The notes under the pieces are model-generated. The model saw only the letters and a program-made list of their open reading frames with translations. It did no database searches and was not told where the DNA came from. A stretch of 64,000 nucleotides of DNA from Desulfobulbaceae bacterium (lineage in GTDB: Bacteria > Desulfobacterota > Desulfobulbia > Desulfobulbales > Desulfocapsaceae). The stretch's first letter is position 1; every line of letters begins with the position of its first letter. The position numbers and the translations under genes are program-made. The stretch is taken from assembly GCA_009773475.1 (NCBI GenBank), contig WSXV01000012.1, positions 1 to 64,000 on the forward strand, given 5' to 3'. This document shows, piece by piece, positions 18,754 through 28,001 of the stretch.

Positions 18754-19791
18754 ATGAGCACTCCCTTCCTTAACCTGGACAACGCCCCCATGAAAACCTT
18801 CTGGAGTTATACAAACCTTCCCACCCTGCGCCTGATCAGCCAGTCACTGTTTGCCACATTCTGCCTTGCTGTTGGCCTGCAGTTTTATCGTTTTTATCTC
18901 TGGGCAACACTGGCCTCAGAACAGTTCGTTCAACGCCCACCGGCGGTCGAGGCCTTTCTCCCCCTTGGCGCCCTGGTCAGCTTGAAACGGTTTGTTCTGA
19001 CCGGAGAATACGACACCATCCATCCGGCCGGCTTCACCATCTTTCTGGCCGCCCTGTTTCTCGGTCTCTTCGTGCGCAAAGGCTTCTGCGGGTGGATCTG
19101 CCCTGTTGGCCTGGCCTCGAATCTTGCAGAAAGAACCGGAAAGAAACTGCACATCCTCCTGACCCCACCGGCCTGGTTGAACCTGCCGCTTCTTTCTCTA
19201 AAATATCTGCTGCTCGGCACGTTTTGCTGGCTCATCCTCTGGAGCATGCCCCTCCAGGACCTCACCGCTTTTCATTCCTCTGCCTATAACCTGATCGCAG
19301 ACGCCAAGATGCTCCATTTCTTTCTGCACCCAAAACCGCTGGCAGCATCCATCATGCTCATCCTGATAGCCGCCTCGTTTGTGATCAAGAATCCATGGTG
19401 CCGCTATTTCTGCCCCTACGGCGCCCTTCTTGGCCTTTTAGCCTTCTTCAGTCCACTTCAGGTCCGACGTGACCAGAGCCTGTGCATCAACTGCAAACAA
19501 TGTGAGACCATCTGTCCCGGCTCCATCCAAATCACTGCCAGGCAAACCATACGCAACGCCGAATGTATCGGCTGCCTGGAATGCCTTTCCGTCTGTCCGC
19601 AACAAGAGTGCCTGCAACTCTCCCTGCCGGCAAAAAAGAAGGCCCCACCCCTCCTGCTGCCGAGCCTTATCATCGGCATCTTTCTTCTCTTCTGGCTTGT
19701 CGCCAGACTCACCGGTCACTGGCAAAGCCAGATTCCGACGGAGCTCTTCCAGCTTTACTACCAGCAGATTCAGTCCATCGGGCACCCATAA
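18754..19791 (+). CDS. NapH/CcoG-like membrane ferredoxin protein (polyferredoxin)
   Basis: This 345-residue inner-membrane protein has about five helices, two cysteine motifs at helix ends typical of the NapH/RdxA fold (CGWICPVG near 112; CRYFCPYGA near 214) and two cytoplasmic 4Fe-4S motifs (CINCKQCETICP and CIGCLECLSVCP, about residues 246-288). Such proteins pass electrons between quinol or ferredoxin and periplasmic or membrane reductases. The partner is not evident; tatB and tatC follow, which export folded redox proteins. The ATG at 18754 has a weak ribosome binding site and one at 18790 is also possible. Confidence 0.85.
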   Translation: MSTPFLNLDNAPMKTFWSYTNLPTLRLISQSLFATFCLAVGLQFYRFYLWATLASEQFVQRPPAVEAFLPLGALVSLKRFVLTGEYDTIHPAGFTIFLAALFLGLFVRKGFCGWICPVGLASNLAERTGKKLHILLTPPAWLNLPLLSLKYLLLGTFCWLILWSMPLQDLTAFHSSAYNLIADAKMLHFFLHPKPLAASIMLILIAASFVIKNPWCRYFCPYGALLGLLAFFSPLQVRRDQSLCINCKQCETICPGSIQITARQTIRNAECIGCLECLSVCPQQECLQLSLPAKKKAPPLLLPSLIIGIFLLFWLVARLTGHWQSQIPTELFQLYYQQIQSIGHP

Positions 19792-19950
19792 CCGCTGCTC
19801 CAACAACGGTTGCTCTTCAACAAAGATTGACAGCCCCGGGCAAATGGCGTACATTTTGCCTGCCTTGACGCCTCTGCATTTCCGGTGTGCTCAAAACGAA
19901 TCTCTTTCCTCTCGTCATCTCAAACTTTTAGGCTTACACAGGGTGCTTCC

Positions 19951-20391
19951 ATGTTCGGTATCGGTCTTCCTGAAATGATCCTGATTCTGGCCCTGGCTCT
20001 CATTATCGTCGGGCCGGATAAACTCCCTGATCTTGCCAGATCAATGGCCAAGGGCGTTATGGAGCTGAAAAAAACAGCCGAGACACTCAAAAAAAACCTG
20101 AGTGAAGACGGCAACCCCCTCAAAGATATCAAGTCGGATCTCGACGAAACCGCCCGTGCTCTGAACCAGAACCTGCTTGAATCCAACGATTCCGCCTGGA
20201 GAACCCGTACTCCCGGCGAAGGAGTGAATCCTGCCCCTGAAAAGCCCGCCAGCGGAATCATTGACGCCGAGTTCACCTCCAATGAAACCGAGGCACCCGC
20301 CCCCGAGACCCCCCAACCCAGCGATGCAGTCAGCGAGACGACACAACAGACCAACCCCGAAAAAGATTCCACGCCCCCACCGGCATGTTAG
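19951..20391 (+). CDS. tatB: Sec-independent protein translocase TatB-like
   Basis: The frame opens at 19885, but the protein begins MFGIGLPEMILILALALIIV, the TatA/B start, giving 146 residues. It has one N-terminal helix, the hinge GPDKLP, an amphipathic helix and a long charged, Pro-rich tail. The length and tail favour TatB over TatA. It forms the twin-arginine receptor complex with TatC, whose gene overlaps by seven bases. Confidence 0.9.
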   Translation: MFGIGLPEMILILALALIIVGPDKLPDLARSMAKGVMELKKTAETLKKNLSEDGNPLKDIKSDLDETARALNQNLLESNDSAWRTRTPGEGVNPAPEKPASGIIDAEFTSNETEAPAPETPQPSDAVSETTQQTNPEKDSTPPPAC

Positions 20392-21140
20392 TTAGAAGCC
20401 TTGAGTTCTTCGCTCCCCACCATCAGGAGCTGCGGAAACGACTGATTACTATTTTTCTGGCCATCATCGTTTGCACGGCAGTGGCCTATGGCTTTTCCGA
20501 ACACATTGCCCGCCTCTTCCTGACCCCCCTGTTCCATGCCAGCCCGCTGATCAATAAACTTGTCTACACCAATCTGCCGGAAGCCTTTCTTGCCTACATC
20601 AAACTTTCCCTGCTCGTTGGCCTGGTGGCCAGCTTTCCGGTTATTCTCCATCAACTGTGGACATTTATCTCCCCGGGACTCACGGGCAGTGAAAAGAAAC
20701 TTGCAACAGTAGTGGTCTTCTGGGCCACGGTACTCTTTGCGTCCGGGGCCGCCTTTGCCTTCTTCGCTGTTTTACCCAAGATGCTGCAATACTTTATGAG
20801 TTATGCCACTCCAAACCTCGAACCCCTGCCCAAATTTGGAGAATACCTGACCTTCGTGGCCCGCACCTCGCTCGCTTTCGGACTCTCCTTTGAAATCCCT
20901 TTCCTCATGGTCATGGCCGGCAAGGCCGGATTTATTCAAGCCGGCTCTTTTCGCAAAAAAAGGATCTCCTTTTACGCGGCCATCGTGGTTCTTTCCTTTC
21001 TTCTCACCGCCGGCGATTTTATGGCCACGATCATGCTCACCATTCCCCTTATCGGCCTCTACGAGGCAGGAATTTTTCTCACCGCCCTCTTTGGCAGCAA
21101 ACCAAAAGAACCGGCAGACCCCACCCTCAAAAAATCATAA
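20385..21140 (+). CDS. tatC: Sec-independent protein translocase TatC
   Basis: This 251-residue protein has the six-helix TatC fold: HHQELRKRL at the N-terminus, then the conserved periplasmic and helix segments ending ASFPVILHQLWTFISPGL, the FAFFAVLP motif and the later LSFEIPFLMV. It recognises twin-arginine signal peptides. The start overlaps the tatB stop, indicating translational coupling. A GC-rich C-terminal tail is followed closely by the repeat element at 21153. Confidence 0.96.
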   Translation: MLVRSLEFFAPHHQELRKRLITIFLAIIVCTAVAYGFSEHIARLFLTPLFHASPLINKLVYTNLPEAFLAYIKLSLLVGLVASFPVILHQLWTFISPGLTGSEKKLATVVVFWATVLFASGAAFAFFAVLPKMLQYFMSYATPNLEPLPKFGEYLTFVARTSLAFGLSFEIPFLMVMAGKAGFIQAGSFRKKRISFYAAIVVLSFLLTAGDFMATIMLTIPLIGLYEAGIFLTALFGSKPKEPADPTLKKS

Positions 21141-21152
21141 AGCCTCTCTGTA

Positions 21153-21381
21153 GAGCCTCTTGCAAAAGTATGAGCTGTGGTTCAACAGGCTCACCACGAA
21201 TGGGAAAGGTTGTTCGACAGGCTCACCACGAACGGGAAAGGTTTTTCGACAGGATCACCACGAACGGGAAAGGTTGTTCGACAGGATCACCACGAATGGA
21301 TCAATCAAGATACCGTGTTCACCCTGAGCCGAGAGCTTGCCGAACGGTCGAAGGGTGTTTTTGGAGTTTTGCAAGAGGCTC
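21153..21381. repeat. terminal-inverted-repeat element, copy 1, with a 32-bp tandem array
   Basis: The ends gagcctcttgcaaaa (21153-21167) and ttttgcaagaggctc (21367-21381) are perfect inverted repeats. Inside are four units of a 32-bp tandem repeat starting at 21181, 21213, 21245 and 21277 (core tcaccacgaa), the last one partial, then a conserved segment containing ctgagccgagagcttgccga. A shorter copy with a single unit lies at 26123-26253. The element has no open frame of its own and resembles a MITE or a deltaproteobacterial REP-type repeat. Confidence 0.9.
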
Positions 21382-21442
21382 TGTAGTCTTTTCCAAAAAC
21401 TAAACAACCTTGAGCGATGAGCTGAGACAATAAGGGCTGACG

Positions 21443-22480
21443 TTAACGGACAGCGGGACGGATTTCCTGTTTTAGCAGACAGCAGGATATCCGGTATTCC
21501 GGCTTTCCGGCTGCGTAATAGCGGATGGTGTCGGGCTGGAGTAACTTGTTCATCACGCAGCCCTCGGCAATATTGAGGGTAAAAAATCGATCTTCCGTCA
21601 GTCCCTTATTGACCAGAAGGTGATCTTCTTCAATGCGCAAGGCATGGATGGGATAATCCTCACACAGGGGACAGCGATAGACCCGGCCGTTGGGAAAGAT
21701 AAAGAAATTGTCGGCCACCACTCCGGCACATTCAAAGGTCTCGTTTTTGTCCAGAAAGACCTTGGGATAGGTCACATGGATGCCCGCCGTCGCCGCCTGC
21801 CGCGCCACCTCCGGCACTACCCGCAGCCACTGCTCGGGACTCACCTGCCACTGCGTTCCTTCTTCCCCGCCCAGCTCACAGACACTACCATCCTGGGCCG
21901 GTTTGCCGCGCAGCCCGATCACTTGAATGAAAAAGCGCCGCACGCCAAGCTCCGCCAGTAGCGGTACCATGCGCGGCAGATGGTCAATATTGAGGGCAGA
22001 AACAGTATAGATAACGCTGACCGCAAACCCACGGGCCACGGCGCGGCGGAGATTGGCGGTGCACATCTCAAAGACGCCCTGCCCGCGAATGGGGTCATTA
22101 ACCGCCGCATCCGGTCCGTCAAGGCTGAAGCTGAGATAATCTAGGAGATCAGGGCTGGTGCGATCAAGCAGGTCGTGAAACAGATAGCCGTTGGAATCAA
22201 CCGTCACACTAAAACCGCAGGCCTTGGCCTTGGCGATGCCATGGGCAAGATCCGGGTGCAGGGTAGGCTCACCGCCAAGGAAGATCATATTGGACTGCTG
22301 CCCGGGCCGGGCAAAGAGCTCAATCCAGCGTTCCATGGTCTCGCGGGACAGAGTTGTCCGGCCATGCTGGTCAGGGTTGATATAACAGTGCCGGCAGGAG
22401 AGGTTACAGGCCGTCAGGATATGAAAAAAAACGTTCCGTTCGCCGGGGACAAAGCCGACCGTTGTCGCTGAAGGGAGCAT
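21443..22480 (-). CDS. radical SAM protein with C-terminal auxiliary-cluster cysteines
   Basis: This 345-residue protein has the radical SAM cluster motif CNLSCRHC (about residues 24-31), the GGEPTLHPD segment that binds the SAM amino group and a TIM-barrel-like length. The C-terminal part carries extra cysteines (FECAGV, RCPLCEDY, GCVMN, SCCLL) resembling a SPASM or twitch region with an auxiliary iron-sulfur cluster. Such proteins modify peptides, cofactors or proteins; no short precursor peptide is obvious nearby. It lies inside the segment bounded by the repeat elements and upstream of the deaminase stop by 18 bases on the same strand. Confidence 0.88.
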   Translation of the reverse strand: MLPSATTVGFVPGERNVFFHILTACNLSCRHCYINPDQHGRTTLSRETMERWIELFARPGQQSNMIFLGGEPTLHPDLAHGIAKAKACGFSVTVDSNGYLFHDLLDRTSPDLLDYLSFSLDGPDAAVNDPIRGQGVFEMCTANLRRAVARGFAVSVIYTVSALNIDHLPRMVPLLAELGVRRFFIQVIGLRGKPAQDGSVCELGGEEGTQWQVSPEQWLRVVPEVARQAATAGIHVTYPKVFLDKNETFECAGVVADNFFIFPNGRVYRCPLCEDYPIHALRIEEDHLLVNKGLTEDRFFTLNIAEGCVMNKLLQPDTIRYYAAGKPEYRISCCLLKQEIRPAVR

Positions 22481-22497
22481 AAGAGGGAAGTCAGGGA

Positions 22498-23046
22498 TCA
22501 GAAGGTTAAAGGGTGAGGGGTCAAGGTTTGTTTCAGGGTATAGTCGGCCAGAAGGGAGCCTTTCCAGTAGGGGTTGTCGGGATTGCGGAAAAACTGCTGA
22601 AAGAGGACCAGACTCTCCTGCCTCAGCACCGCCGGCACAATCTCGATCTCCATGGCTGCGTACAATGGACTGAGTGAGCTAAGCGGCAGATTGGTGCCGC
22701 CGCCCATCACGTCTTCATAGGCGTAAACGATCTTTCTGATCCCGTTCAAAATCAAGGTGGAGAAACACATGAGGCATGGCTCCATGGTGGCATAAACCGT
22801 CACCTCCTGCGTGGCAATAACCGTCTCCGCGTCAAGAAAACCGCGCAGGGCCAGCATCTCGGCGTGATCCAGCTCATTGGTCCGGCCACTGGAATGCACC
22901 CTTTTGCCGGAGGCGATCACCTTCCCTTCATGCACCAGCACGCAGCCCACCGGGAACTCTCCCAATGCCAAGGCCGCGTGGGCCTCAGCCAGGGCGAGGC
23001 GCATCCAGCATTCATGCCCATGAAGTGTCACGTCTCCGTTCTTCAT
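22498..23046 (-). CDS. cytidine/deoxycytidylate deaminase-fold nucleoside deaminase
   Basis: The frame extends to 23217, but a strong ggggag ribosome binding site supports the ATG at 23046, giving 182 residues and a 20-bp gap from the upstream gene. The zinc site is complete: H61-A-E63 and P90-C91-x-x-C94 (TMEPCLMC). The family includes tRNA adenosine deaminase TadA and guanine deaminase; the C-terminal extension differs from TadA. The substrate is uncertain. Confidence 0.88.
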   Translation of the reverse strand: MKNGDVTLHGHECWMRLALAEAHAALALGEFPVGCVLVHEGKVIASGKRVHSSGRTNELDHAEMLALRGFLDAETVIATQEVTVYATMEPCLMCFSTLILNGIRKIVYAYEDVMGGGTNLPLSSLSPLYAAMEIEIVPAVLRQESLVLFQQFFRNPDNPYWKGSLLADYTLKQTLTPHPLTF

Positions 23047-23065
23047 ATAATATCTCCCCTGTTCT

Positions 23066-24319
23066 TTACAGGCTGCGCCCGAATCGAAGCACAGACCCGG
23101 GTATTGCCAGCATGATCTGCTCCTGCACCCAATCATGACCATTATCGTTGAACGGCAGATAGACAAGCTCCGTGGCCAAGGGCTGAAACTTGATTTCCGG
23201 CAGCAAGGGCAGGACATCGCGCTTATTCACCGCCGCCTCTGCCAGCACCGTCTTCAGGGCCTGGATCGCCTCGCTCCGCGGTAGCGTGACCGGGAATAAT
23301 TCACCCGCCATGACCGCCTCGCCTGCCGGAAGTCGTTTCTGGGACAGGGTCAGATTCCGGGCCAGATTCAAAAAAACCTGGGGCCGGAGCTTGATGGCCG
23401 GCACCCAGAAACACAGGGCCATGCGATCATGCTCCGGCCGTACCACCAAAGGCTGGTTGGTCAGCCGGAGAAAGTCACCAAAGCTGTCCATCTCCACCCC
23501 GGAGGCCTTGACTTCAATCTTCCAGAAGGGAAGATAACGGGCATCCTTGTGCAGCGAGGTAACCCGCTGCCAGGCAAGGGAGCGAAGCGCTCCTTCCGCC
23601 TCCTCCCATGAGCTATGGCAATTATGACAGGAAAGCACCAGGCTGTCGCGCTCACCGGCAAGAGACCCGCCGCAGGCCGGACAGAGGGTGGCCAGAAAAC
23701 GCGGCATCCATTGCTTTTGAAAAGGCAGGCACCTTTTACCCAGCTCATCCCCAGACACCTTTTTTGCCAGGGCCTTGTTTGTCACTGCGTCATACAGCGT
23801 CCCGTCATGGATATAGAGGGGCAGATAGAGGCAGCTGATGGTCTCGCCGATAAAGGCCCGATGATACAAGGGCTCAGGGGTCTGTTCCGGCACAAGCGCT
23901 GATGACTGGGCCGCCATCTCGAAAATGGCCTCCGCCTTGAGCTGTTGACGAAAGAAATTCCCCGGAATCGGAGAGGCCAGCAGCGAGACCGGCATCGCCT
24001 GCGACCTGAGACCGAGGGAGAGCGGCAGGCCCGGACCCGCGTCCCCTGCCCCCAAATGGGTGACATCCACCACCCGTTGCTGCACCTGTTTGCCATTGCA
24101 GGAGAAGATGCTTCCCTTGAAGTGAAGATAGGGCGCGTACAAGAGTTCCTCGCGGGGAATATGGCCGGGGGCCTTGTCAGGGAGAACAAAACGGGACAGA
24201 CCAGGGGTCACCCGGTAATGGCGTACCCCGCAGAAGGGACATTGCAGCAGCCGGTCCGCCTCGTCACCAACGATGTCGGCCCCGCAGGAAGGGCAGCTCT
24301 GCTGAACAATCAGTTCCAT
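23066..24319 (-). CDS. two-zinc-ribbon protein of unknown function
   Basis: This 417-residue protein has an N-terminal ribbon (CPSCGADIV...LLQCPFCG, residues 9-34) and a second one in the middle (CPACGGSL...LSCHNCHS, about 219-242). The remainder is long alternating strands and helices without a catalytic motif I recognise and without membrane helices. It starts 18 bases after the SPFH/zinc-ribbon gene, so the two are co-transcribed. It may be a soluble partner of that membrane-scaffold protein, which is inference from proximity and shared ribbons. Confidence 0.75.
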   Translation of the reverse strand: MELIVQQSCPSCGADIVGDEADRLLQCPFCGVRHYRVTPGLSRFVLPDKAPGHIPREELLYAPYLHFKGSIFSCNGKQVQQRVVDVTHLGAGDAGPGLPLSLGLRSQAMPVSLLASPIPGNFFRQQLKAEAIFEMAAQSSALVPEQTPEPLYHRAFIGETISCLYLPLYIHDGTLYDAVTNKALAKKVSGDELGKRCLPFQKQWMPRFLATLCPACGGSLAGERDSLVLSCHNCHSSWEEAEGALRSLAWQRVTSLHKDARYLPFWKIEVKASGVEMDSFGDFLRLTNQPLVVRPEHDRMALCFWVPAIKLRPQVFLNLARNLTLSQKRLPAGEAVMAGELFPVTLPRSEAIQALKTVLAEAAVNKRDVLPLLPEIKFQPLATELVYLPFNDNGHDWVQEQIMLAIPGSVLRFGRSL

Positions 24320-24337
24320 CGTTTTTCAGGGAACTGC

Positions 24338-25462
24338 TTAATCAATCCGATGCCCACACAGATTACAAAACATGGCGCCGGGCAGATTTTCCGCCTGGCA
24401 ATGGGGGCAACGGGCAGCCGCAGGTCTCTCCGTTGCCGGATGACCGCACTGCGAACAAAACATGGCGTTGACAGGCATATTTTTGCCGCAATTGGCACAC
24501 TGACTGGACACCACCTGATGGTGACCACACAAAGGACAGAAACGGGCATCGGCAGGGATACTGTTCCGGCATTCGGTGCAGGTCACCGTCGCTGGGGCCT
24601 TTTCTGCCCCGCCACCACCCAGGCCCTGGGCGAACAGGGCCGGCATCATCATCCCCAGTCCCATGCCCATTCCTGCTCCGGCCTCGCCCTGATTGTCCGC
24701 CGCCTTTTCCATGGCCATGGCCGCCTTCATCTTCACGAATTTATCGATGTCATGGATCACATTGAGCCGGCCCTTGTCGTCAATGGCCTGCTGCACCTCC
24801 TCCGGCGGGGTGATCGAGGTAATGTAAAGATGGCTGAGGGCAAGGCCGAAGTGGGCGAAATCGCCGACCAGACGCTTCTGCAGCTGCCGCGACAACTCAT
24901 CAAATTGACCGGGCAGATTGAGGATGGTGTCCAGCACCTCCCCGAGATAATCATTGAACCGGGAGACAATCACCTCCTTGAGATAGGCGGCGACGGTCTC
25001 GGTGCTCAGGCTGGCCATGGTGCCCACCATGGAGTTGACAAAGAGCACCGGCTGGACGATCTGGATATTGAAGACGCCATGGGCGCGCAGCCGGATCAGC
25101 CCCAACTCGCTGTCACGGAAGGCCACCGGGCTCATTGTGCCCCATTTGAGGTTGGTAAAATGTTTCATATTGGCCAGATAAACCTCGGCCCGGAGGGGGC
25201 TGTTGCCGCGCCACGGCACCGAGAGGATCTTGGTCAGCAGGGGAAGGTTGGCTGTTTTCAGGGTATGCCGCCCCGGCCCGAAGGCATCACAGGCCTTGCC
25301 CTGATAAAAAAGGACCCCGGCCTGACTGTCGCGCACTGTGAGCTGCGCCCCCCACTTGATCTCTCCCGACCCCTCTTCCGGCAACCGGTGCACCAGCTCC
25401 TCACCAGTCTCATCAAACCACTCAATGTTTTCAAGAAAAATGGCACTGTCGAATGTATTCAT
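24338..25462 (-). CDS. SPFH-domain protein with three C-terminal zinc ribbons (virion-core/YdjI-like)
   Basis: This 374-residue protein has an SPFH/band-7-like domain over about residues 20-250 (WGAQLTVRDSQAGVLFYQG; later FGLALSHLYITSITPP), a helical Ala/Met-rich region, a Gly-rich linker and three consecutive double-CxxC ribbons (CTECRNSI...CPLCGH, CANCGKN...CSQCGH, CPHCQAE...CNLCGH). This is the arrangement of bacterial virion-core-like SPFH proteins, which form membrane-associated scaffolds. The function of the family is poorly known. It heads the operon that continues with the two-ribbon protein, the deaminase and the radical SAM gene, and is divergent from the gene at 25649. Confidence 0.85.
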   Translation of the reverse strand: MNTFDSAIFLENIEWFDETGEELVHRLPEEGSGEIKWGAQLTVRDSQAGVLFYQGKACDAFGPGRHTLKTANLPLLTKILSVPWRGNSPLRAEVYLANMKHFTNLKWGTMSPVAFRDSELGLIRLRAHGVFNIQIVQPVLFVNSMVGTMASLSTETVAAYLKEVIVSRFNDYLGEVLDTILNLPGQFDELSRQLQKRLVGDFAHFGLALSHLYITSITPPEEVQQAIDDKGRLNVIHDIDKFVKMKAAMAMEKAADNQGEAGAGMGMGLGMMMPALFAQGLGGGGAEKAPATVTCTECRNSIPADARFCPLCGHHQVVSSQCANCGKNMPVNAMFCSQCGHPATERPAAARCPHCQAENLPGAMFCNLCGHRID

Positions 25463-25648
25463 GATGGTATCGCATTGTTCCGGTTGAAGGTTTATGGTTT
25501 AAGGCTGTTTCGGGATTCGGATCGAACCGGCGCCAACAGTATCTCAGTGGTCTTCTATATCCGCCCTGTTCCTTGCGGCAACGATGGAATGGATTATAGT
25601 ACACTGCCAACCCTTCCTCCATAGAAAAACTTGCAAGGAGAATATAAT

Positions 25649-25996
25649 TTGGACATCCAAGATCAATGGACCGAAGAAACAGCGCTGAAGGTCCTGCAAC
25701 ACCCCACCGTTGATTCTAAGCTCTGGGCCGAGGCCGTCGAATGGCTGATCCTTTTTGGCCCGGAGAAAATTCGCGACCTGCTCCTCCAATCATCCGGCAC
25801 CGCCACCGGTCATTGTTTCCCGGAGCTCAGACCCAGCGGCTACGCACCCGACGGCCAGCCCTGCTACCAGGTCGCCGATCTCGCCGAATCGCTGCAGATC
25901 AGCAGGGAAGAGGCGAAGGCCATCCTTGCCAGAAAACAGAAAGAACACGATATGCCTCATTTTATTGACGAGACGGAGGCCCTCAAACTGCAGTAA
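25649..25996 (+). CDS. small hypothetical protein with helix-turn-helix-like C-terminus
   Basis: A strong ribosome binding site (aaggag, 25635-25640) sits eight bases before a TTG codon at 25649, so I choose that start and 115 residues. The N-terminus is acidic (DIQDQWTEETALKV) and the C-terminal part (YQVADLAESLQISREEAKAIL) looks like a helix-turn-helix. I do not recognise the family. It is divergent from the SPFH gene and followed by repeat elements. Confidence 0.7.
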   Translation: MDIQDQWTEETALKVLQHPTVDSKLWAEAVEWLILFGPEKIRDLLLQSSGTATGHCFPELRPSGYAPDGQPCYQVADLAESLQISREEAKAILARKQKEHDMPHFIDETEALKLQ

Positions 25997-26020
25997 CAAC
26001 CCAGATAAACGGGGTTAGAT

Positions 26021-26082
26021 CCAAGCGCGGTGGTAATCGTAACTCCCCCCAACCCCCTCTTAACCTCAAGAGGGGGCTTTAT
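26021..26082. repeat. family A palindromic repeat, half copy
   Basis: This contains only the second hairpin of the family A repeat, with the stem ccccctctt / aagaggggg and a following T stretch. It comes directly after the 25649 gene, where it may act as a terminator. Confidence 0.75.
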
Positions 26083-26122
26083 CGTCCCAAACAGGACAAT
26101 TGCAAAAAAAAGAAATCTTTCT

Positions 26123-26253
26123 GAGCCTCTTGCAAAAGTATGAGTTGTGGTTCGAAAGGCTCACCACGAATGGAATAATCAAGATGCCGTTCACCCTGAG
26201 CCGAGAGCTTGCCGAACGGTCGAAGGGTGTTTTTGGAGTTTTGCAAGAGGCTC
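26123..26253. repeat. terminal-inverted-repeat element, copy 2
   Basis: The ends gagcctcttgcaaaa (26123-26137) and ttttgcaagaggctc (26239-26253) match copy 1 at 21153-21381, in the same orientation. It carries one copy of the tcaccacgaa unit instead of four and is 98 bases shorter. Its right end lies five bases from the stop codon of the AAA ATPase gene. Confidence 0.9.
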
Positions 26254-26258
26254 AGGCA

Positions 26259-27494
26259 TTAATATAAAAATCCAAACAGCCACAACGGAATCCTGTTCCC
26301 GCTTCCAATTTCAATGGAATCCAGGGCCAGCCAGGCCTGTTCGATCCCCGATATCTGACCGGCATCCTTGTTCTTGCCACCCACCTCGAAGGTCATCTGA
26401 TCATCCACCAGAAAATCACCTTTCGAGGGCGCACTCACGCGATGAGCAACCCGCAGCATGGCAAGAAAAAAAGTTTCCCGGACGGCGCCGCTATCCGGGG
26501 CCTTAGAACCCGCAAGCGCATGATACAGGGTGGGGTTGTTCAGATAGATTTTTTCAGGTTTTTCCAGCGTCCGCATCCCCTTGCCGCTTTTGCCGACAGT
26601 CAGGATGATACCGGCATCCTCAAGCAGTTTCAGATAGTTCTTTAAGGTCCGCTCATCACCAATCTCCAGCAAATTCTTTAAATGTTTCATATCGGGCGTA
26701 TAAGGCACCATTGAAGAAACAATTGCCAGGAGACGCTCAATCTTCCGGACAGATGCGCCGGTCAAGGTTTGATGGATGGCAGGCAGGTCTGCCTCAAGCG
26801 TGGTATGGATGTTCTGTTCAATGGTCAGATAAAACTGCCCAATGTCGTTCAACTCATTGAAATATGGGTAATATCCGGTTGCAAGATATTCTTTGAACAA
26901 GGCGAGTATCTTCAAATCAAGACGGCCAAGGCCTGTAATGACCGTATCCGCAGCCCGCTGGTGATCTTCAAGGATGACGGCAAGGGGAATCTTGTCAAAA
27001 TGGATCTCGCAGTTCAACCCCAGATATTCGCGGAACGATAAACCATGCATACGATACACCAAGGCCCGCCGGCTCAAATCATGGCTTCCCTTGGCTATTT
27101 CCAGCGCCGAACTCCCGGTGGCAAGCATCCTCAGATCGGGAAAGGTGTCAAATATGCTTTTCAGCTCCAACGACCAATCCCGATATTTATGGATTTCATC
27201 AAAACAGACCAGCTTCCCGCCTAATTGATGGAACTCAGCGGCAATGTCGTACAGAGAGGTTCGCGAAAGCAGGAAGTGATCCGCCTGGAGATACAGTATC
27301 CGGCGCGAAAATCGATCTCCATCCGCCTCTGTCAGGAGGTGCTGGATCATAGCTGTGGTTTTTCCAATACCCCGCTGACCAACAATGATGGAGAACCGAC
27401 TGGTAAAGGCGGTTTCTTGCAGAAAATAGCGGCGGAAAACGCGATTCCGCAGTTGCAGAAAGGTCTGACTCAAGGAAAAGATTTCATCTATCAT
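26259..27494 (-). CDS. AAA ATPase with DUF4143-like C-terminal domain
   Basis: This 411-residue protein has a Walker A motif (GQRGIGKTT, about residues 39-47), a Walker B-like VCFDEIH and the sensor-type LATGSS, followed by a winged-helix region and a C-terminal nuclease-like segment FEVGGKNK. This is the AAA_14-DUF4143 architecture common in archaea and bacteria and linked to mobile or defence contexts, though function is not established. A GGGGG ribosome binding site supports the ATG at 27494; an earlier ATG at 27506 exists. It is followed by the repeat element. Confidence 0.85.
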   Translation of the reverse strand: MIDEIFSLSQTFLQLRNRVFRRYFLQETAFTSRFSIIVGQRGIGKTTAMIQHLLTEADGDRFSRRILYLQADHFLLSRTSLYDIAAEFHQLGGKLVCFDEIHKYRDWSLELKSIFDTFPDLRMLATGSSALEIAKGSHDLSRRALVYRMHGLSFREYLGLNCEIHFDKIPLAVILEDHQRAADTVITGLGRLDLKILALFKEYLATGYYPYFNELNDIGQFYLTIEQNIHTTLEADLPAIHQTLTGASVRKIERLLAIVSSMVPYTPDMKHLKNLLEIGDERTLKNYLKLLEDAGIILTVGKSGKGMRTLEKPEKIYLNNPTLYHALAGSKAPDSGAVRETFFLAMLRVAHRVSAPSKGDFLVDDQMTFEVGGKNKDAGQISGIEQAWLALDSIEIGSGNRIPLWLFGFLY

Positions 27495-28001
27495 GATCGC
27501 CCCCATAGGAATGAAAACCTATCTTTATCGGTATTTTTCAGGAATGCAATACTATTATCCAAACAATACTCCAAAACATTCACAACAATCAAGGTTATCA
27601 ATCTCACAGCAAAACGAGCCTGAGAGACTCGGAAAAGTCCAGGCAGCCCTGTGGTTTATTGATGGTCGTTTTCTATCCATGATATTCATACCCTATCCTT
27701 AAATTTCATGGATATCATTGAGGCAACAACCCTCTTTCGCAAGCAATGCTACCTTCACGGATGCGGGAGATATCCGCTCCTGCCAGGATTCGTTCAGGAT
27801 GTCCCTGGCATGCCATGTCTTTATGCCCCGTATGTTATAAGTGTCTCAAGGGCTGTTCCTGAAACAAAGGAGGGGGCCTTGCCCTCCTTGACCAACCTTG
27901 AACACAATCCTACCAGAGCGGTAACAATCACCTGCTATTCTTTCTACAAATCTTCAATAAGCACCCGGGTTTGTCCTGTTCAATCTCCACCCCACTATCC
28001 T

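Noticed and set aside
21153-21381. tandem 32-bp units considered as a CRISPR array
   Set aside because: The units are contiguous with no unique spacers and lie inside an element with terminal inverted repeats.
23945-25624. 559-codon plus-strand frame opposite the SPFH and zinc-ribbon genes
   Set aside because: Long only because the opposite strand is GC-rich; the minus-strand genes have clear domains and ribosome binding sites.
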